DNA of 64,000 nt from Gordonia sp. (in: high G+C Gram-positive bacteria) (GTDB lineage: Bacteria; Actinomycetota; Actinomycetes; Mycobacteriales; Mycobacteriaceae): NCBI RefSeq assembly GCF_020438995.1, contig NZ_JAGQTN010000024.1, forward strand, positions 1 to 64,000, read 5' to 3'. Position numbers and translations under genes: made by a program. Below the pieces are notes generated by a model. The model saw only the letters and a program-made list of their open reading frames with translations, was not told the DNA's origin and searched no databases. Positions 1-9,742 of the stretch are shown in pieces; position 1 is the first letter of the stretch; each line of letters begins with the position of its first letter.

Positions 1-56
1 ACTTGGACCGGTGCCGGTCCATCCGGCCCCGCAATGGGGGAGACAAAGGAGTTGCA

Positions 57-617
57 ATGAATCTACGTAGCCGACGGATCGCGGGGGTGCTGGCCGGCCT
101 CGTCGCATCGGTGCTGGTCGGAACGGGGACCGCCAGCGCATGGGATGCCTACCCGGGCAGCACCGGGTCGGGATCGGTGTCCGGCGGCAAGGTCAACATC
201 ACGCTGACCAACCGGATCAATCAGCCGATCAGCTGCGAATACAACCTGTGGCCGCTGGGTGAGTACGCGACGGTGGCCCAGGTTTCGGGCGGTTACGGAG
301 CAGCACGCGCGGCGTTCAAGGCCGGCGACTACGGAAGCGGCAACCGCGTCCAGTGGGAGACCAGAGCCAAGGAGAGTTCGCTCGGCTGGCCCATCGCGCG
401 AGGTACACACGTGGTGGTCGCGCCCGGTGCCACCCGGACCGTGACATGGCGGCCTCGCAAAGTGGGCAGCTATTCGGTGCTGGTCCTGTGCAACACGGGA
501 TTCGGCGGCTCACGGAACCTGCACCGGAACTTCGACTCGAACGCATTCGCGATCGCGCCGCCCCGGCCGGGGCGGCACGCCGAGATCGGCATTCTGGGGA
601 TGAACTTCGGCAGCTGA
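57..617 (+). CDS. small secreted protein of unknown function
   Basis: The 186-residue product opens with a typical Sec signal peptide: a basic start (MNLRSRR), a hydrophobic core around residues 8-25 and an Ala-Ser-Ala site just before WDAYPG, so it should be exported and lose about 30 residues. The mature part is Gly/Ser rich at first and has two cysteines (in ISCEYN and VLCNTG) that could form a disulfide. I chose the ATG at 57 because AAAGGAG lies just upstream; a longer frame to the left has no better start. A strong hairpin follows the stop, so it looks monocistronic. I do not recognise the family and assign no function. Confidence 0.8.
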   Translation: MNLRSRRIAGVLAGLVASVLVGTGTASAWDAYPGSTGSGSVSGGKVNITLTNRINQPISCEYNLWPLGEYATVAQVSGGYGAARAAFKAGDYGSGNRVQWETRAKESSLGWPIARGTHVVVAPGATRTVTWRPRKVGSYSVLVLCNTGFGGSRNLHRNFDSNAFAIAPPRPGRHAEIGILGMNFGS

Positions 618-629
618 ACTGATCCGCGG

Positions 630-673
630 CCGGGCCCGGTGGGGGAGATCGACATACCCGCCACCGGGCCCGG
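630..673 (+). terminator. hairpin after the secreted protein gene
   Basis: Perfect 13-bp arms (CCGGGCCCGGTGG and its complement) flank an 18-base loop, starting 13 bases after the stop codon. There is no T-run, as is common for terminators in high-GC actinobacteria. Confidence 0.6.
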
Positions 674-696
674 TCGTATCCGGGGGTGGTAGGTCG

Positions 697-762
697 GGAG
701 CCTCAGGTCGCCGGACCCTTCGAGACGCTCGCTCCTACGTCGCGTCGCCCTCAGGGATCAAG
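697..762 (+). repeat. dispersed GGACCC repeat, copy 1
   Basis: First of five copies of an intergenic element that reads roughly CCGGACCCTTCGAGAC, then CTCGCTCC, and ends CTCAGGGATCAAG. Other copies are at 3339, 3574 (inverted), 9650 and 10005 (inverted). This copy has no inverted partner nearby. It lies between the terminator of the secreted protein gene and the catabolic operon. Confidence 0.7.
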
Positions 763-782
763 TAACCACGCCACTCTAGAAA

Positions 783-798
783 CAAGCGTGCGTGCTTG
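783..798. promoter_or_regulatory. inverted repeat ahead of the catabolic operon, possible TetR operator
   Basis: CAAGC, six bases, then GCTTG forms an inverted repeat 33 bases before the first gene of the operon, in promoter position. The operon ends with a TetR regulator at 10888, the obvious candidate to bind here; that link is inference. Confidence 0.4.
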
Positions 799-830
799 CT
801 TTTTTCTGGGCGGTGTGTGATGGTCGTTAC

Positions 831-1646
831 ATGGGGCTGATCGATGAACTGCTCGCGGACCTGGCTGCCGAATCGGCGAGCCTGGACGAGCTTGTCGCGG
901 AGCTGCCGGCGGAGCGGTGGGCGACGTCCACACCGGCGCAGGGGTGGACCATCGCTCACCAGATCGGGCATCTGTGCTGGACCGACAACGTCGCCACCAT
1001 CGCCGCCACCGACACCGAGGCGTTCGCCGAGGGTCTGAAGGCGGCGTGGGCCGACCCGCTCGGCTTTGTCGACTCCGAGGCCGAGAAGATGGCGCAACTG
1101 GCGCCCGCCGACATCCTGGCGCAGTGGCGGGACTGGCGGGTGAGGCTTACCGATGCGCTGTCCGCGGTGCCCAAAGGGACACTCATCCCGTGGTTCGGCC
1201 CGCCGATGTCGGCCACGTCCATGGCCACCGCCCGCCTCATGGAGACCTGGGCACATGGTCTCGATGTCGCCGAAGCGCTTGGGGTGCAACGGGAACCGAC
1301 CGACCGGCTCAAGTCCATCGCGCACCTTGGGGTGCGCACCCGGAACTTCGCGTACATGGTCAACCAACTCGAACCGCCGTCGGGCGAGTTCCGGCTCGAA
1401 CTCACCGCACCGTCGGGGCAGCTGTGGATCTGGGGGCCAGACGATGCGCCGAACACGTTGCGCGGCAGTGCGATCGACTTCTGCATGCTCATCACCCAGC
1501 GCCGGGCGCCCGAAGATCTCGCGCTCGAGGTCTCCGGTGCCGACGCTCGCACCTGGGTGTCGATCGCGCAGTGTTTCGCCGGCCCGCCCGGGGGTAAGCG
1601 TCCCCCACAACAGAATTCGGTGAATGACGAAAAGGTGCAGCGGTGA
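831..1646 (+). CDS. TIGR03084-type DinB/maleylpyruvate isomerase-fold protein
   Basis: A 271-residue protein starting [15 protein letters not shown]. The segment [14 protein letters not shown] is the N-terminal metal-binding helix pattern of the DinB/MDMPI fold, with a histidine in HQIGHL and another in METWAHGLD, which fits the TIGR03084 family. No reaction is established for that family; thiol-dependent chemistry is known for relatives. The start at 831 is preferred because the protein aligns from MGLIDEL; an upstream in-frame start at 792 would overlap the candidate operator. Its end overlaps the next gene by four bases (1643-1646), so it is the first gene of the operon with the AtuA-like gene and probably acts in the same degradation route. 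Confidence 0.8.
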   Translation: MGLIDELLADLAAESASLDELVAELPAERWATSTPAQGWTIAHQIGHLCWTDNVATIAATDTEAFAEGLKAAWADPLGFVDSEAEKMAQLAPADILAQWRDWRVRLTDALSAVPKGTLIPWFGPPMSATSMATARLMETWAHGLDVAEALGVQREPTDRLKSIAHLGVRTRNFAYMVNQLEPPSGEFRLELTAPSGQLWIWGPDDAPNTLRGSAIDFCMLITQRRAPEDLALEVSGADARTWVSIAQCFAGPPGGKRPPQQNSVNDEKVQR

Positions 1647-3334
1647 TCAGAGTCGGCAACGCGTCGGGCTTTTACGGTGACAGGATCTCGGCCGTCCGGG
1701 AGATGCTCGAAGGTGGTGAACTCGACTATCTCACCGGCGACTATCTCGCCGAACTCACCATGCTCATCCTCGGCCGCGACAAACTCAAGAACCCCGAACT
1801 CGGTTACGCGAAAACGTTTCTGCGGCAGATGGAGGATTCGCTGGGCCTCGCCGTCGACCGCGGGGTGAAGATCGTGGTCAACGCCGGCGGGCTCAATCCG
1901 CACGGGCTGGCCGTCGCGTTGCGTGAACTCGCCGAGAAGGTGGGTGTCGATGCGTCGGTGGCGTTCGTGTCCGGCGACGACTTGCTGCCCCGCGCTGCGG
2001 AACTCGGGCTGGGAAACCCCCTCACCGCCAATGCCTATCTGGGTGCGTTCGGCATCAAGTCGGCGCTGGATTCGGGTGCCGATGTGGTGGTCACCGGTCG
2101 GGTCACCGACGCCTCGCTGGCCATCGGCGCCGCCGCGAGTGCCCACGGCTGGGGTTACGACGACCTCGACGCCCTCGCCGGGGCGACCGTCGCCGGGCAC
2201 ATCATCGAATGCGGTACCCAGGCCAGCGGCGGCAATTACGCCTTCTTCACCGAGGTCCCGAAGATGACCCGCATCGGCTTCCCGATCGCCGAGATCGCCG
2301 CCGACGGATCGTCGGTGATAACCAAACACGACGGCACCGACGGCGCGGTGACCGTGGGAACGGTGACCGCGCAACTGCTGTACGAGATCGGCGGGCCGCG
2401 GTATCTCGGGCCCGATGTCACCACCCGCCTGGACACGATCGAGCTGAGCCAGGTGGGCGCCGATCGGGTGTCGGTGAGCGGGATTCGGGGTGAGGCACCG
2501 CCGGAGACGGTGAAGGTGTCGCTCAATTTCCTTGCCGGACTGCGCAATGAGATCAATGTCGTGCTCACCGGCCTCGACGTCGACGCCAAGGCGGCACTGT
2601 TCACCGAACAGTTCGAAGCGGCGCTGCCCAAGCGTCCGGCGTCGATGCAGTGGTCGCTGTCGCGGCTCGATCAGCCCGACGCACCCACCGAGGAACAGGC
2701 CAGTGCTCTGCTGCGCTGCGTCGTGCGGGACACCGATCCGGCGCTTGTCGGGCGGTCGTTCACGTCCACCGCCGTCGAGCTCGCCCTGGCTTCCTTTCCG
2801 GGTTTCACGATGACCGCGCCGCCTGGAAATGGTTCTCCCTACGGGGTTTTCGAACCTGGATACGTCGACGCCGCGGAGGTGGAGCATCGGGTCGCTTTCG
2901 CGTCGGGGGTGGTCGAACTCATCGAGCCGAGTCCGCTGCGGGGTCGGCCGGCTGCCGATGAGCCGGTCGACTATGTTGCCGCCGTGTCTGATTGGGGTCC
3001 GACGCGGCGGGTTCCGCTCGGCATCGTCGCCGGTGCCCGGTCGGGTGACAAAGGTGGTAGCGCGAATATCGGTGTGTGGGTACGGGACCGGGAACAGTTC
3101 GACTGGCTGCACTCCACCCTCGATGTGGAGTTGCTGCGCACGTTGCTGCCGGAGACCGCCGAGCTGACCGTGCATCGGTATTCGTTGCCCAACCTGCTCG
3201 CGGTGAACTTCGTGATCGAAGGCATCCTCGGTCGTGGTGTTGCCGACAACGTCCGTTTCGACCCGCAGGCCAAGGGGCTCGGGGAGTGGTTGCGGTCGCG
3301 GCATGTCGATGTGCCCGAACGGTTCTTGGGGTAG
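1643..3334 (+). CDS. AtuA-like acyclic terpene utilisation protein (DUF1446)
   Basis: The 563-residue product begins [20 protein letters not shown], the GNxSGFxGDR opening of the DUF1446/AtuA family. A central stretch ([18 protein letters not shown]) and a C-terminal part with [19 protein letters not shown] are also typical. AtuA is needed for growth of Pseudomonas on citronellol and geraniol, but its catalytic role is unknown. Together with two acyl-CoA dehydrogenases and a biotin-dependent carboxylase downstream, it points to breakdown of branched or isoprenoid acyl-CoAs. The gene starts at a GTG overlapping the previous stop by four bases. It is followed by a 343-base gap of repeats before the next gene, so cotranscription across that gap is uncertain. 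Confidence 0.85.
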   Translation: MIRVGNASGFYGDRISAVREMLEGGELDYLTGDYLAELTMLILGRDKLKNPELGYAKTFLRQMEDSLGLAVDRGVKIVVNAGGLNPHGLAVALRELAEKVGVDASVAFVSGDDLLPRAAELGLGNPLTANAYLGAFGIKSALDSGADVVVTGRVTDASLAIGAAASAHGWGYDDLDALAGATVAGHIIECGTQASGGNYAFFTEVPKMTRIGFPIAEIAADGSSVITKHDGTDGAVTVGTVTAQLLYEIGGPRYLGPDVTTRLDTIELSQVGADRVSVSGIRGEAPPETVKVSLNFLAGLRNEINVVLTGLDVDAKAALFTEQFEAALPKRPASMQWSLSRLDQPDAPTEEQASALLRCVVRDTDPALVGRSFTSTAVELALASFPGFTMTAPPGNGSPYGVFEPGYVDAAEVEHRVAFASGVVELIEPSPLRGRPAADEPVDYVAAVSDWGPTRRVPLGIVAGARSGDKGGSANIGVWVRDREQFDWLHSTLDVELLRTLLPETAELTVHRYSLPNLLAVNFVIEGILGRGVADNVRFDPQAKGLGEWLRSRHVDVPERFLG

Positions 3335-3338
3335 CGGT

Positions 3339-3405
3339 GGGAGCCTCATCTCACCGGACCCTTCGAGACCCTCGCTCCTTCGTCGCAACGGCCTCAGGGA
3401 TCAAG
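3339..3405 (+). repeat. dispersed GGACCC repeat, copy 2
   Basis: Starts five bases after the atuA-like stop codon and contains CCGGACCCTTCGAGACCC and CCTCAGGGATCAAG. It pairs with the inverted copy at 3574-3628, so the transcript of this gap could fold into a long stem around the tandem repeat between them. Confidence 0.75.
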
Positions 3406-3407
3406 AA

Positions 3408-3498
3408 GTGTCCCCGGGTTGGGGATTGTGTGGTGGTTTTGGGGTTCAAGATGTGTCCCCCGGGTCGGGGGTTGTGTGGTGGTTTTGGGGTTTTGGAT
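3408..3498 (+). repeat. two tandem 45/46-base G/T-rich units
   Basis: Two adjacent units (3408-3452 and 3453-3498) both start GTGTCCCC and contain TTGTGTGGTGGTTTTGGGGT; a decayed third start follows. No plausible gene is seen in the gap 3335-3677; it holds only this tandem repeat and the flanking inverted elements. Confidence 0.7.
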
Positions 3499-3573
3499 GT
3501 GTGTGCCGGTCGGAGGTTGCGACCCATCATCTTGTCGCTTGAGGCTGATGGGTGGGAGGAAGTGGTCCATCAT

Positions 3574-3628
3574 CTTGATCCCTGAGGCCGATGCGAGGAA
3601 CGAGCGAGGGTCTCGAAGGGTCCGGTGA
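3574..3628 (-). repeat. dispersed GGACCC repeat, copy 3 (inverted)
   Basis: Reads CTTGATCCCTGAGGCC and later CTCGAAGGGTCCGGTGA on the plus strand, the reverse complement of copy 2. Ends 49 bases before the acyl-CoA dehydrogenase start. Confidence 0.75.
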
Positions 3629-3677
3629 CATTGCATGCATTGCGTCACCACGACAAACGTCAGACAGGAGGAATGCG

Positions 3678-4868
3678 GTGCCGATAGGTAGTGCGGTGTG
3701 GGACACGCCGGAGCGGCTGGCGCTGCGGGAGACCGTGCGTGATTTCGTGGGTAAACATGTTCTGCCGCATCAGGATCAGTGGGAACGCGACGGTGAACTG
3801 CCGCGGTCGCTGCACCGGGCGACGGCCGAACTGGGGTTGCTGGGGATCGGTGTTCCCGAGGAGGTCGGCGGGTCGGGTGGTGATCTGATCGACGTGACCG
3901 TCGTCGGCGAAGAACTGCACTACGCGGGGGCCGCCGGCGGTGTGTACGCGTCGCTGTTCACGCACGGGATCGCGTTGCCGCACATGATCGTCGCCGGTGA
4001 CCCGGCACAGATCGACCGATGGGCCCGGCCCACCCTGGCCGGGCAGATGATCGGCTCTCTGGCGATCACCGAACCCGGCGGCGGCAGCGATGTCGGGCAT
4101 CTGCGCACCAGCGCGGTCCGCGACGGCGACCACTACATCGTCAACGGTTCCAAGACCTACATCACCTCCGGTGTGCGGGCCGATTTCGTCGTGACGGCGG
4201 TGCGCACCGGTGGACCGGGTGCGGCCGGGGTGTCGCTGCTCGTCGTCGACACCGACACTCCGGGATTCAGCGTCACCCGCAAGCTCGACAAGATGGGCTG
4301 GCGCAGCTCCGATACCGCCGAACTGTCCTACGTCGACGTGCGGGTGCCGGTGGGAAACCTGGTGGGACCGGAGAACTCGGGTTTCGCGCAGATCGCGCAG
4401 GCATTCGTCACCGAACGGTCGGCGCTGGCGGTGCAGGCCTACGCCAGCGCCCAACGCTGCCTCGACCTGACGCTGCAATGGGCCCGCGACCGGGAAACCT
4501 TCGGTAAACCACTGATCGCGCGGCAGTCCGTGCAGAACACCCTGGCAGACATGGCCCGCCGCGTCGACGTCGCCCGCACCTACGTCCGCGCCGTCGTCGA
4601 ACGAAAGGTGGCCGTCGAGTCGGGTAAGGCCGACGGACACCACGCCTCCGACGATCTGCTCGCCGAGGTGTGCTTCGCCAAGAACACCGCCGTCGAAGCC
4701 GGTGAGTGGGTGGCGAACCAGGCCGTGCAGCTCTTCGGCGGGCTCGGCTACATGACCGGCACCGAAGTCGAACGCCAGTACCGCGACATGCGCATCATCG
4801 GCATCGGCGGCGGCACCACCGAAATCCTCACCGCCCTGGCGGCAAAACGATTGGGGTATCAGCGATGA
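3678..4868 (+). CDS. acyl-CoA dehydrogenase, isovaleryl-CoA dehydrogenase type
   Basis: A 396-residue flavoprotein with the standard family layout: helical N-terminus (ALRETVRDFVGKHV), middle beta domain with AITEPGGGSDVGHLRTSA and YIVNGSKTYITSG, and C-terminal helices ending QLFGGLGYMTG, EVERQYRDMRII. The residue matching the medium-chain catalytic Glu is Gly (GIGGGTTE), while a Glu sits in VTERSALA on the preceding helix, the arrangement of isovaleryl-CoA dehydrogenases. It should therefore oxidise a branched acyl-CoA to the 2-enoyl-CoA and pass electrons to ETF. I start at GTG 3678 because AGGAGG lies at 3666; the longer upstream frame only translates the dispersed repeat. The stop overlaps the next ATG. 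Confidence 0.9.
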   Translation: MPIGSAVWDTPERLALRETVRDFVGKHVLPHQDQWERDGELPRSLHRATAELGLLGIGVPEEVGGSGGDLIDVTVVGEELHYAGAAGGVYASLFTHGIALPHMIVAGDPAQIDRWARPTLAGQMIGSLAITEPGGGSDVGHLRTSAVRDGDHYIVNGSKTYITSGVRADFVVTAVRTGGPGAAGVSLLVVDTDTPGFSVTRKLDKMGWRSSDTAELSYVDVRVPVGNLVGPENSGFAQIAQAFVTERSALAVQAYASAQRCLDLTLQWARDRETFGKPLIARQSVQNTLADMARRVDVARTYVRAVVERKVAVESGKADGHHASDDLLAEVCFAKNTAVEAGEWVANQAVQLFGGLGYMTGTEVERQYRDMRIIGIGGGTTEILTALAAKRLGYQR

Positions 4869-6463
4869 CAGCACTGCGATCGACGCTCGACATCACCGGC
4901 GACGACTTCACCCGCGCCAGTGCCGCGATGACCGAGAAACTCGGCGAACTGTCGGCCGAATTCGACAAGGTACTCGCCGGCGGCGGTGAGAAATACGTGG
5001 AACGGCACCGCAAACGCGGCAAAATGCTGGCCCGCGAACGGATCGAAATGCTCATCGACCCCGACACCGCGTTCCTGGAACTGTGCCCCCTGGCCGCACA
5101 CGGCTCGCAGTTCCCGGTCGGTGCGTCGGTGGTGATGGGTATCGGCGTCGTCGAGGGCGTCGAATGCCTGATCGTCGCCAACGACCCTACCGTCAAGGGC
5201 GGCACCTCCAACCCGTGGACACTCCGGAAGATACTGCGCGGCAATGACATCGCGTTGGAGAACCGGCTGCCGGTGGTGTCGCTGGTGGAATCGGGCGGCG
5301 CCGACCTGCCCACGCAGAAAGAGGTGTTCATCCCCGGTGGGCGGATGTTCCGTGACCTGACCCGGCTGTCGGCGGCGGGCATCCCGACCGTCGCCCTCGT
5401 GTTCGGTAACTCCACCGCCGGCGGTGCGTACGTACCGGGCCTGAGCGATCACGTCGTGATGATCGAGAAGCAGTCGAAGGTCTTTCTCGGCGGTCCGCCG
5501 CTGGTGAAGATGGCCACCGGTGAGGAAAGCGACGATGAATCGCTCGGCGGCGCGCAGATGCACGCCCGCACCTCCGGTCTGGCCGACTACTACGCCGCCG
5601 ACGAACAGGACTGCATCCGCATCGGCCGGCGCATCGTCGCCCGCCTCAACTGGCGTAAGAAGGGGCCGGGACCGGTCGCACCGATCCTCGAACCCCGTTA
5701 CAACGCAGAGGAACTCACCGGCATCGTGCCGCCGGACCTGAAGATCCCGTTCAACCCGCGGGAGGTGATCGCCCGCATCGTCGACGACAGCGACTTCGAC
5801 GAGTTCAAGGCTGAATACGGGTCGTCGCTGTGTACCGGCTGGGCCCGCATCCACGGCTATCCCGTCGGCATCCTGGCGAACGCGCAGGGTGTGCTGTTCA
5901 GCGCCGAATCACAGAAGGCCACCCAGTTCATTCAGCTCGCCAACCGCAGCGACACCCCACTGTTGTTCCTGCACAACACCACCGGCTACATGGTGGGCAA
6001 GGAGTACGAACAGGGCGGCATCATCAAACACGGTTCGGCGATGATCAACGCGGTATCCAACTCCACGGTGCCGCACATCTCGGTCCTGATGGGCGCCAGC
6101 TACGGCGCCGGACATTACGGAATGTGCGGGCGGGCCTACGATCCGCGGTTCCTGTTCGCCTGGCCCAGCGCCAAATCGGCCGTCATGGGCGCCGCGCAAC
6201 TGGCGGGCGTGATCTCCATCGTGTCCCGCGCGGCCACCGAGGCACGCGGCGGCGTGGTCGACGAACAGGCCGACGCCGGACTGCGCGCCATGATCGAGGC
6301 GCAGATCGAACTCGAATCGGTACCCGCATTCCTGTCGGGAATGCTGTACGACGACGGCGTGATCGATCCACGCGACACCAGAACGGTGCTCGGCCTGTGT
6401 CTGTCGGCGATCGACACGGCAGAGATCAAGGGCACCAGCAACTTCGGCGTCTTCCGGATGTGA
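4865..6463 (+). CDS. accD2: acyl-CoA carboxylase carboxyltransferase (beta) subunit, AccD2/MCC-beta type
   Basis: The 532-residue product has both crotonase-like halves of a biotin-dependent carboxyltransferase: VASLVESGGADLP-type region (VSLVESGGADLPTQ), SAAGIPTVALVFGNSTAGGAYVPG, and the second half with FLHNTTGYMVGKEYEQGG and GASYGAGHYGMCGRAYDPRF. This pattern and length match methylcrotonyl-CoA and geranyl-CoA carboxylase beta subunits, which move carboxyl from biotin to a 3-methyl-2-enoyl-CoA. Its ATG overlaps the dehydrogenase stop (ATGA), and the alpha subunit follows after 11 bases, so the pair should be made together. The symbol is given by analogy with the M. tuberculosis fadE13-accD2-accA2-fadE12 set; the substrate is not decided by sequence. 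Confidence 0.88.
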   Translation: MTALRSTLDITGDDFTRASAAMTEKLGELSAEFDKVLAGGGEKYVERHRKRGKMLARERIEMLIDPDTAFLELCPLAAHGSQFPVGASVVMGIGVVEGVECLIVANDPTVKGGTSNPWTLRKILRGNDIALENRLPVVSLVESGGADLPTQKEVFIPGGRMFRDLTRLSAAGIPTVALVFGNSTAGGAYVPGLSDHVVMIEKQSKVFLGGPPLVKMATGEESDDESLGGAQMHARTSGLADYYAADEQDCIRIGRRIVARLNWRKKGPGPVAPILEPRYNAEELTGIVPPDLKIPFNPREVIARIVDDSDFDEFKAEYGSSLCTGWARIHGYPVGILANAQGVLFSAESQKATQFIQLANRSDTPLLFLHNTTGYMVGKEYEQGGIIKHGSAMINAVSNSTVPHISVLMGASYGAGHYGMCGRAYDPRFLFAWPSAKSAVMGAAQLAGVISIVSRAATEARGGVVDEQADAGLRAMIEAQIELESVPAFLSGMLYDDGVIDPRDTRTVLGLCLSAIDTAEIKGTSNFGVFRM

Positions 6464-6474
6464 GGGACCAATTC

Positions 6475-8469
6475 ATGGGAATTACTTCAGTATTGGTTGC
6501 CAACCGCGGCGAGATCGCCTGCCGTGTCTTTGCCACCTGCAAACGCATGGGACTGTCGACGGTCGCCGTGTTCTCCGATCCCGACGCCGGTATGCCGCAT
6601 GTGCGTGCCGCAGACGTCGCGGTGCGGCTGCCGGGAGAAACCTCGGCCGAGACTTACCTACGAGGGGACGCGATCATCGCCGCGGCCCGCTCCGCAGGTG
6701 CCGACGCCATCCATCCCGGATACGGATTCCTATCGGAGAACGCAGGATTCGCGCAAGCCGTGCTCGACGCCGGACTGGTGTGGATCGGTCCGCCGCCCGC
6801 CGCGATCGAGGCAATGGGCGACAAGGTCAACGCGAAAGAACTGATGGACCGGGCAGGGGTGCCGGTGCTCGGCTCCATCGACCCGGCGTCGGCCACCGAA
6901 GCCGACCTGCCGCTGCTGATCAAAGCGTCGGCCGGTGGTGGTGGCCGGGGTATGCGGATCGTGCGTGAGCTGGCCGAACTCGAATCGCAGGTGGCCGCCG
7001 CCGCCCGCGAGGCGCAGTCGGCGTTCGGAGATCCGACGGTGTTCTGCGAACCGTACATCGAACGCGGACACCACATCGAGGTGCAGATCCTCGCCGACGC
7101 CCACGGCGGGGTGTGGGCGGTCGGTGAACGCGAATGCTCCATCCAGCGGCGGCATCAGAAGGTGGTGGAGGAGGCACCTGCGCCGCTCGTCGAGCGGGTC
7201 GGCGGGGACCTGCGTGAGCGACTGTTCACCGCCGCACGCGATGCGGCAAAGGCCATCGACTATGTGGGTGCCGGAACCGTCGAGTTCCTCGCCGACGAAC
7301 AGGGCCGGTTCTACTTCCTGGAAACCAATACCCGCTTGCAGGTGGAACATCCGGTCACCGAACTGACCACCGGCACCGACCTCGTGGAGTGGCAGGTGCG
7401 AGTGGCCGACGGTGAGGCATTGGATGCTGCCGAACCCGTCAGCTCCGGGCACGCCATCGAAGTGCGGTTGTACGCCGAAGATCCCGCCGCTGACTGGCAG
7501 CCGCAGTCCGGTGCGGTGCACTCCGTCGCGATCGCCGCCGACAGCGAGTTCGCCGGACTGGCACGGCCCGGGATCCGGGTGGACGCCGGAATCGAATCGG
7601 GATCGGTGATCTCGACCTTCTACGATCCGATGCTGGCGAAGGTGATCTCCTGGGCTCCCGATCGGCGCAGGGCCGCCGCGATGCTTGCGCGGGCGCTGTC
7701 GGACGCGACGCTGCACGGGCCGGTCACCAACCGCGACCTGCTGGTGAACATCCTGCGGGACAAGGACTTTCTCGACGGCCACACCGATACTGGATTCCTG
7801 GATGCCTCGGCCGACGGCTATGCGGCGCTGGTGGAACCCGCGGCCGGTGAGGAGCAGATGCGCCTTGCCGCTCTGGCTGCGGCGCTGGCTGATGCGGCTG
7901 CGAACCGGGCGTCGGCAGGAGTGCAGGCCGGGTTGCCCGGCGGGTGGCGGAATCTGGCTTCCGGTTATCAGACGAAGAAGTATGTGGCCGTGGGTGATAC
8001 GGACGAGATCGTCCTTCGGTATCGGCTCGGGCGTGGCGGATATGAGCTGCCGGATCATTCCGACGTTCAGGTCGTCGGGGCCGGACCCGATGAGGTGAGG
8101 CTCGACGTCGACGGGGTGCGGCGTGCGCTGGCCGTCTCGCGGTATGACGATGTCGTTCATGTCGACGGGCCGGGAACGGCCGTGGCGCTGCGGGTCGTGC
8201 CGCGGTTCACTGACCCGTCCGCGGTGCAGAAGCCCGGATCGTTGCTGGCGCCGATGCCTGGATCCGTGATCAGAGTCGCTGTGGCACAAGGGGACACGGT
8301 CGCCGCCGGTCAACCACTGATCTGGCTGGAGGCGATGAAGATGGAACACACCATCACCGCACCCGCCGACGGCATCGTCGAAACACTGGCAGTGGTTCAG
8401 GGACAACAACTTTCCGTCGGCGACGTGCTCGCCGTCATCACCGAAGCAACCGAAGGGGAACCCACGTGA
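6475..8469 (+). CDS. accA2: acyl-CoA carboxylase biotin-carboxylase/biotin-carrier (alpha) subunit
   Basis: A 664-residue protein with a biotin carboxylase N-terminus (VLVANRGEIACRVF), the ATP-grasp glycine loop KASAGGGGRGMRIV, the FLETNTRLQVEHPVTE active-site segment, and a C-terminal biotinyl domain with EAMKMEHTI, whose Lys carries biotin. It carboxylates biotin with ATP and bicarbonate for the AccD2-type partner encoded just upstream. The start ATG at 6475 has GAGGGA ten bases before it, and VLVANRGE normally lies a few residues from the N-terminus. The end overlaps the next start by four bases. Methylcrotonyl-CoA or geranyl-CoA are the likely substrates from context. Confidence 0.9.
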   Translation: MGITSVLVANRGEIACRVFATCKRMGLSTVAVFSDPDAGMPHVRAADVAVRLPGETSAETYLRGDAIIAAARSAGADAIHPGYGFLSENAGFAQAVLDAGLVWIGPPPAAIEAMGDKVNAKELMDRAGVPVLGSIDPASATEADLPLLIKASAGGGGRGMRIVRELAELESQVAAAAREAQSAFGDPTVFCEPYIERGHHIEVQILADAHGGVWAVGERECSIQRRHQKVVEEAPAPLVERVGGDLRERLFTAARDAAKAIDYVGAGTVEFLADEQGRFYFLETNTRLQVEHPVTELTTGTDLVEWQVRVADGEALDAAEPVSSGHAIEVRLYAEDPAADWQPQSGAVHSVAIAADSEFAGLARPGIRVDAGIESGSVISTFYDPMLAKVISWAPDRRRAAAMLARALSDATLHGPVTNRDLLVNILRDKDFLDGHTDTGFLDASADGYAALVEPAAGEEQMRLAALAAALADAAANRASAGVQAGLPGGWRNLASGYQTKKYVAVGDTDEIVLRYRLGRGGYELPDHSDVQVVGAGPDEVRLDVDGVRRALAVSRYDDVVHVDGPGTAVALRVVPRFTDPSAVQKPGSLLAPMPGSVIRVAVAQGDTVAAGQPLIWLEAMKMEHTITAPADGIVETLAVVQGQQLSVGDVLAVITEATEGEPT

Positions 8470-9626
8470 GCGCATTCACCGAAACCGACGAGCACCGCGA
8501 ACTGCGTGCCGCCGTCGCCGCACTCGCCACCAAGTACGGGCAGGACTACTTCCGGGCGTGCGCCCGAGAGGGCCGCAAGACCGACGAACTATGGGACGAG
8601 GCAGGCAAACTCGGATTCATCGGGGTGAACCTGCCCGAAGAATACGGTGGCGGCGGGGCCGGCATGTACGAACTGTCGATCGTGATGGAGGAGATCGCCG
8701 CCGCCGGCACCGGACTGCTGATGTTGGTGGTGTCACCGGCCATCTGCGGCAACATCATCGTCCGCTTCGGCACCGACGAACAGAAGCAGCGCTGGGTGCC
8801 GGGACTGGCCGACGGCTCCTACGTGATGGCCTTCGGCATCACCGAGCCTGATGCCGGATCCAACTCGCACCGTATCACCACCACCGCGCACCGCGATGGT
8901 TCCGACTGGATCCTGAACGGGCAGAAGGTCTTCATCTCCGGTGTCGACCAGGCTGACTCGGTGCTCATCGTCGCCCGGACCGCCGACGCCAAGACTGGCA
9001 AACTCAAGCCGGCGCTGTTCGTGGTGCCCACCGACGCACCCGGATTCACCCGCACCATGATCGAGATGGAACTGGTCAACCCGGAAAAGCAGTTCCAGCT
9101 GTTCTTCGACGACGTGCGGCTGCCCGCCGACGCACTCATCGGCGACGAGGACGCCGGGCTCGCGCAACTGTTCGCCGGACTCAACCCCGAACGCATCATG
9201 GCCTCGGCGACGGCGGTGGGGCTGGCGCGGTTCGCGCTCGGCAAGGCCGTCGACTACGTCAAAGAACGCACCGTGTGGAAGGCGCCGCTCGCCACCCATC
9301 AGGCGATCTCGCATCCGTTGGCGCAGTGCAAGATCGAGATCGAGATGGCCAAGCTGATGATGCAGAAGGCGGCTGTGCTGTACGACGCCGGTGACGACTG
9401 GGGAGCCGCCGAAGCGGCCAACATGTCGAAGTACGCGGCCGGGGAGGCGTGTGTGAAAACGGTTGACCAGGCAGTGCATTCGCTCGGCGGCAACGGGCTG
9501 ACCGTCGAATACGGTCTCGCGTCGGCGATCGGCCTGTCGCGGGTCACCCGCATCGCGCCGGTCAGCCGCGAGATGATCTTGAATTTCGTGGCCCAGGCGA
9601 GCCTTGGGTTGCCGAAGTCGTACTGA
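8466..9626 (+). CDS. fadE12: second acyl-CoA dehydrogenase of the operon
   Basis: The 386-residue enzyme has GFIGVNLPEEYGGGG, AFGITEPDAGSNSHRI and WILNGQKVFISG, all conserved flavin and substrate contacts. As in the first dehydrogenase, the medium-chain Glu position is not Glu (RIAPVSREM) but a Glu lies in LNPERIMA, so this is again the isovaleryl-type arrangement. Two such enzymes in one operon suggest two successive oxidations of a branched chain, or different chain lengths. Translation starts at a GTG overlapping the accA2 stop. The symbol follows the M. tuberculosis order and is tentative. A 476-base repeat-filled gap follows. Confidence 0.87.
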   Translation: MSAFTETDEHRELRAAVAALATKYGQDYFRACAREGRKTDELWDEAGKLGFIGVNLPEEYGGGGAGMYELSIVMEEIAAAGTGLLMLVVSPAICGNIIVRFGTDEQKQRWVPGLADGSYVMAFGITEPDAGSNSHRITTTAHRDGSDWILNGQKVFISGVDQADSVLIVARTADAKTGKLKPALFVVPTDAPGFTRTMIEMELVNPEKQFQLFFDDVRLPADALIGDEDAGLAQLFAGLNPERIMASATAVGLARFALGKAVDYVKERTVWKAPLATHQAISHPLAQCKIEIEMAKLMMQKAAVLYDAGDDWGAAEAANMSKYAAGEACVKTVDQAVHSLGGNGLTVEYGLASAIGLSRVTRIAPVSREMILNFVAQASLGLPKSY

Positions 9627-9649
9627 GGTGGTGGCGTCAGGTGTCGAAA

Positions 9650-9706
9650 GGTCGCCGGACCCTTCGTGACCCTCGCTCCTTCGTCGCAACGGCCTCAGGG
9701 ATCAAG
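9650..9706 (+). repeat. dispersed GGACCC repeat, copy 4
   Basis: Begins 23 bases after the dehydrogenase stop and contains CGCCGGACCCTTCGTGACCC and CGGCCTCAGGGATCAAG; the last 17 bases are repeated exactly at 9721-9737. Its inverted partner is at 10005-10064. Confidence 0.75.
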
Positions 9707-9742
9707 ATGTTTGGTCGCTTCGGCCTCAGGGATCAAGAAGTT

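Noticed and set aside
956..3388. 810-residue open frame on the minus strand
   Set aside because: It is antisense to the AtuA-like and TIGR03084 genes, has Arg/Gly/His-rich composition with no domain, and starts inside the dispersed repeat (MRRRSEGLEGSG).
8733..9689. 318-residue minus-strand frame starting MRRRSEGHEGSG
   Set aside because: The start is a translation of the same dispersed repeat and the rest is antisense to the second acyl-CoA dehydrogenase.
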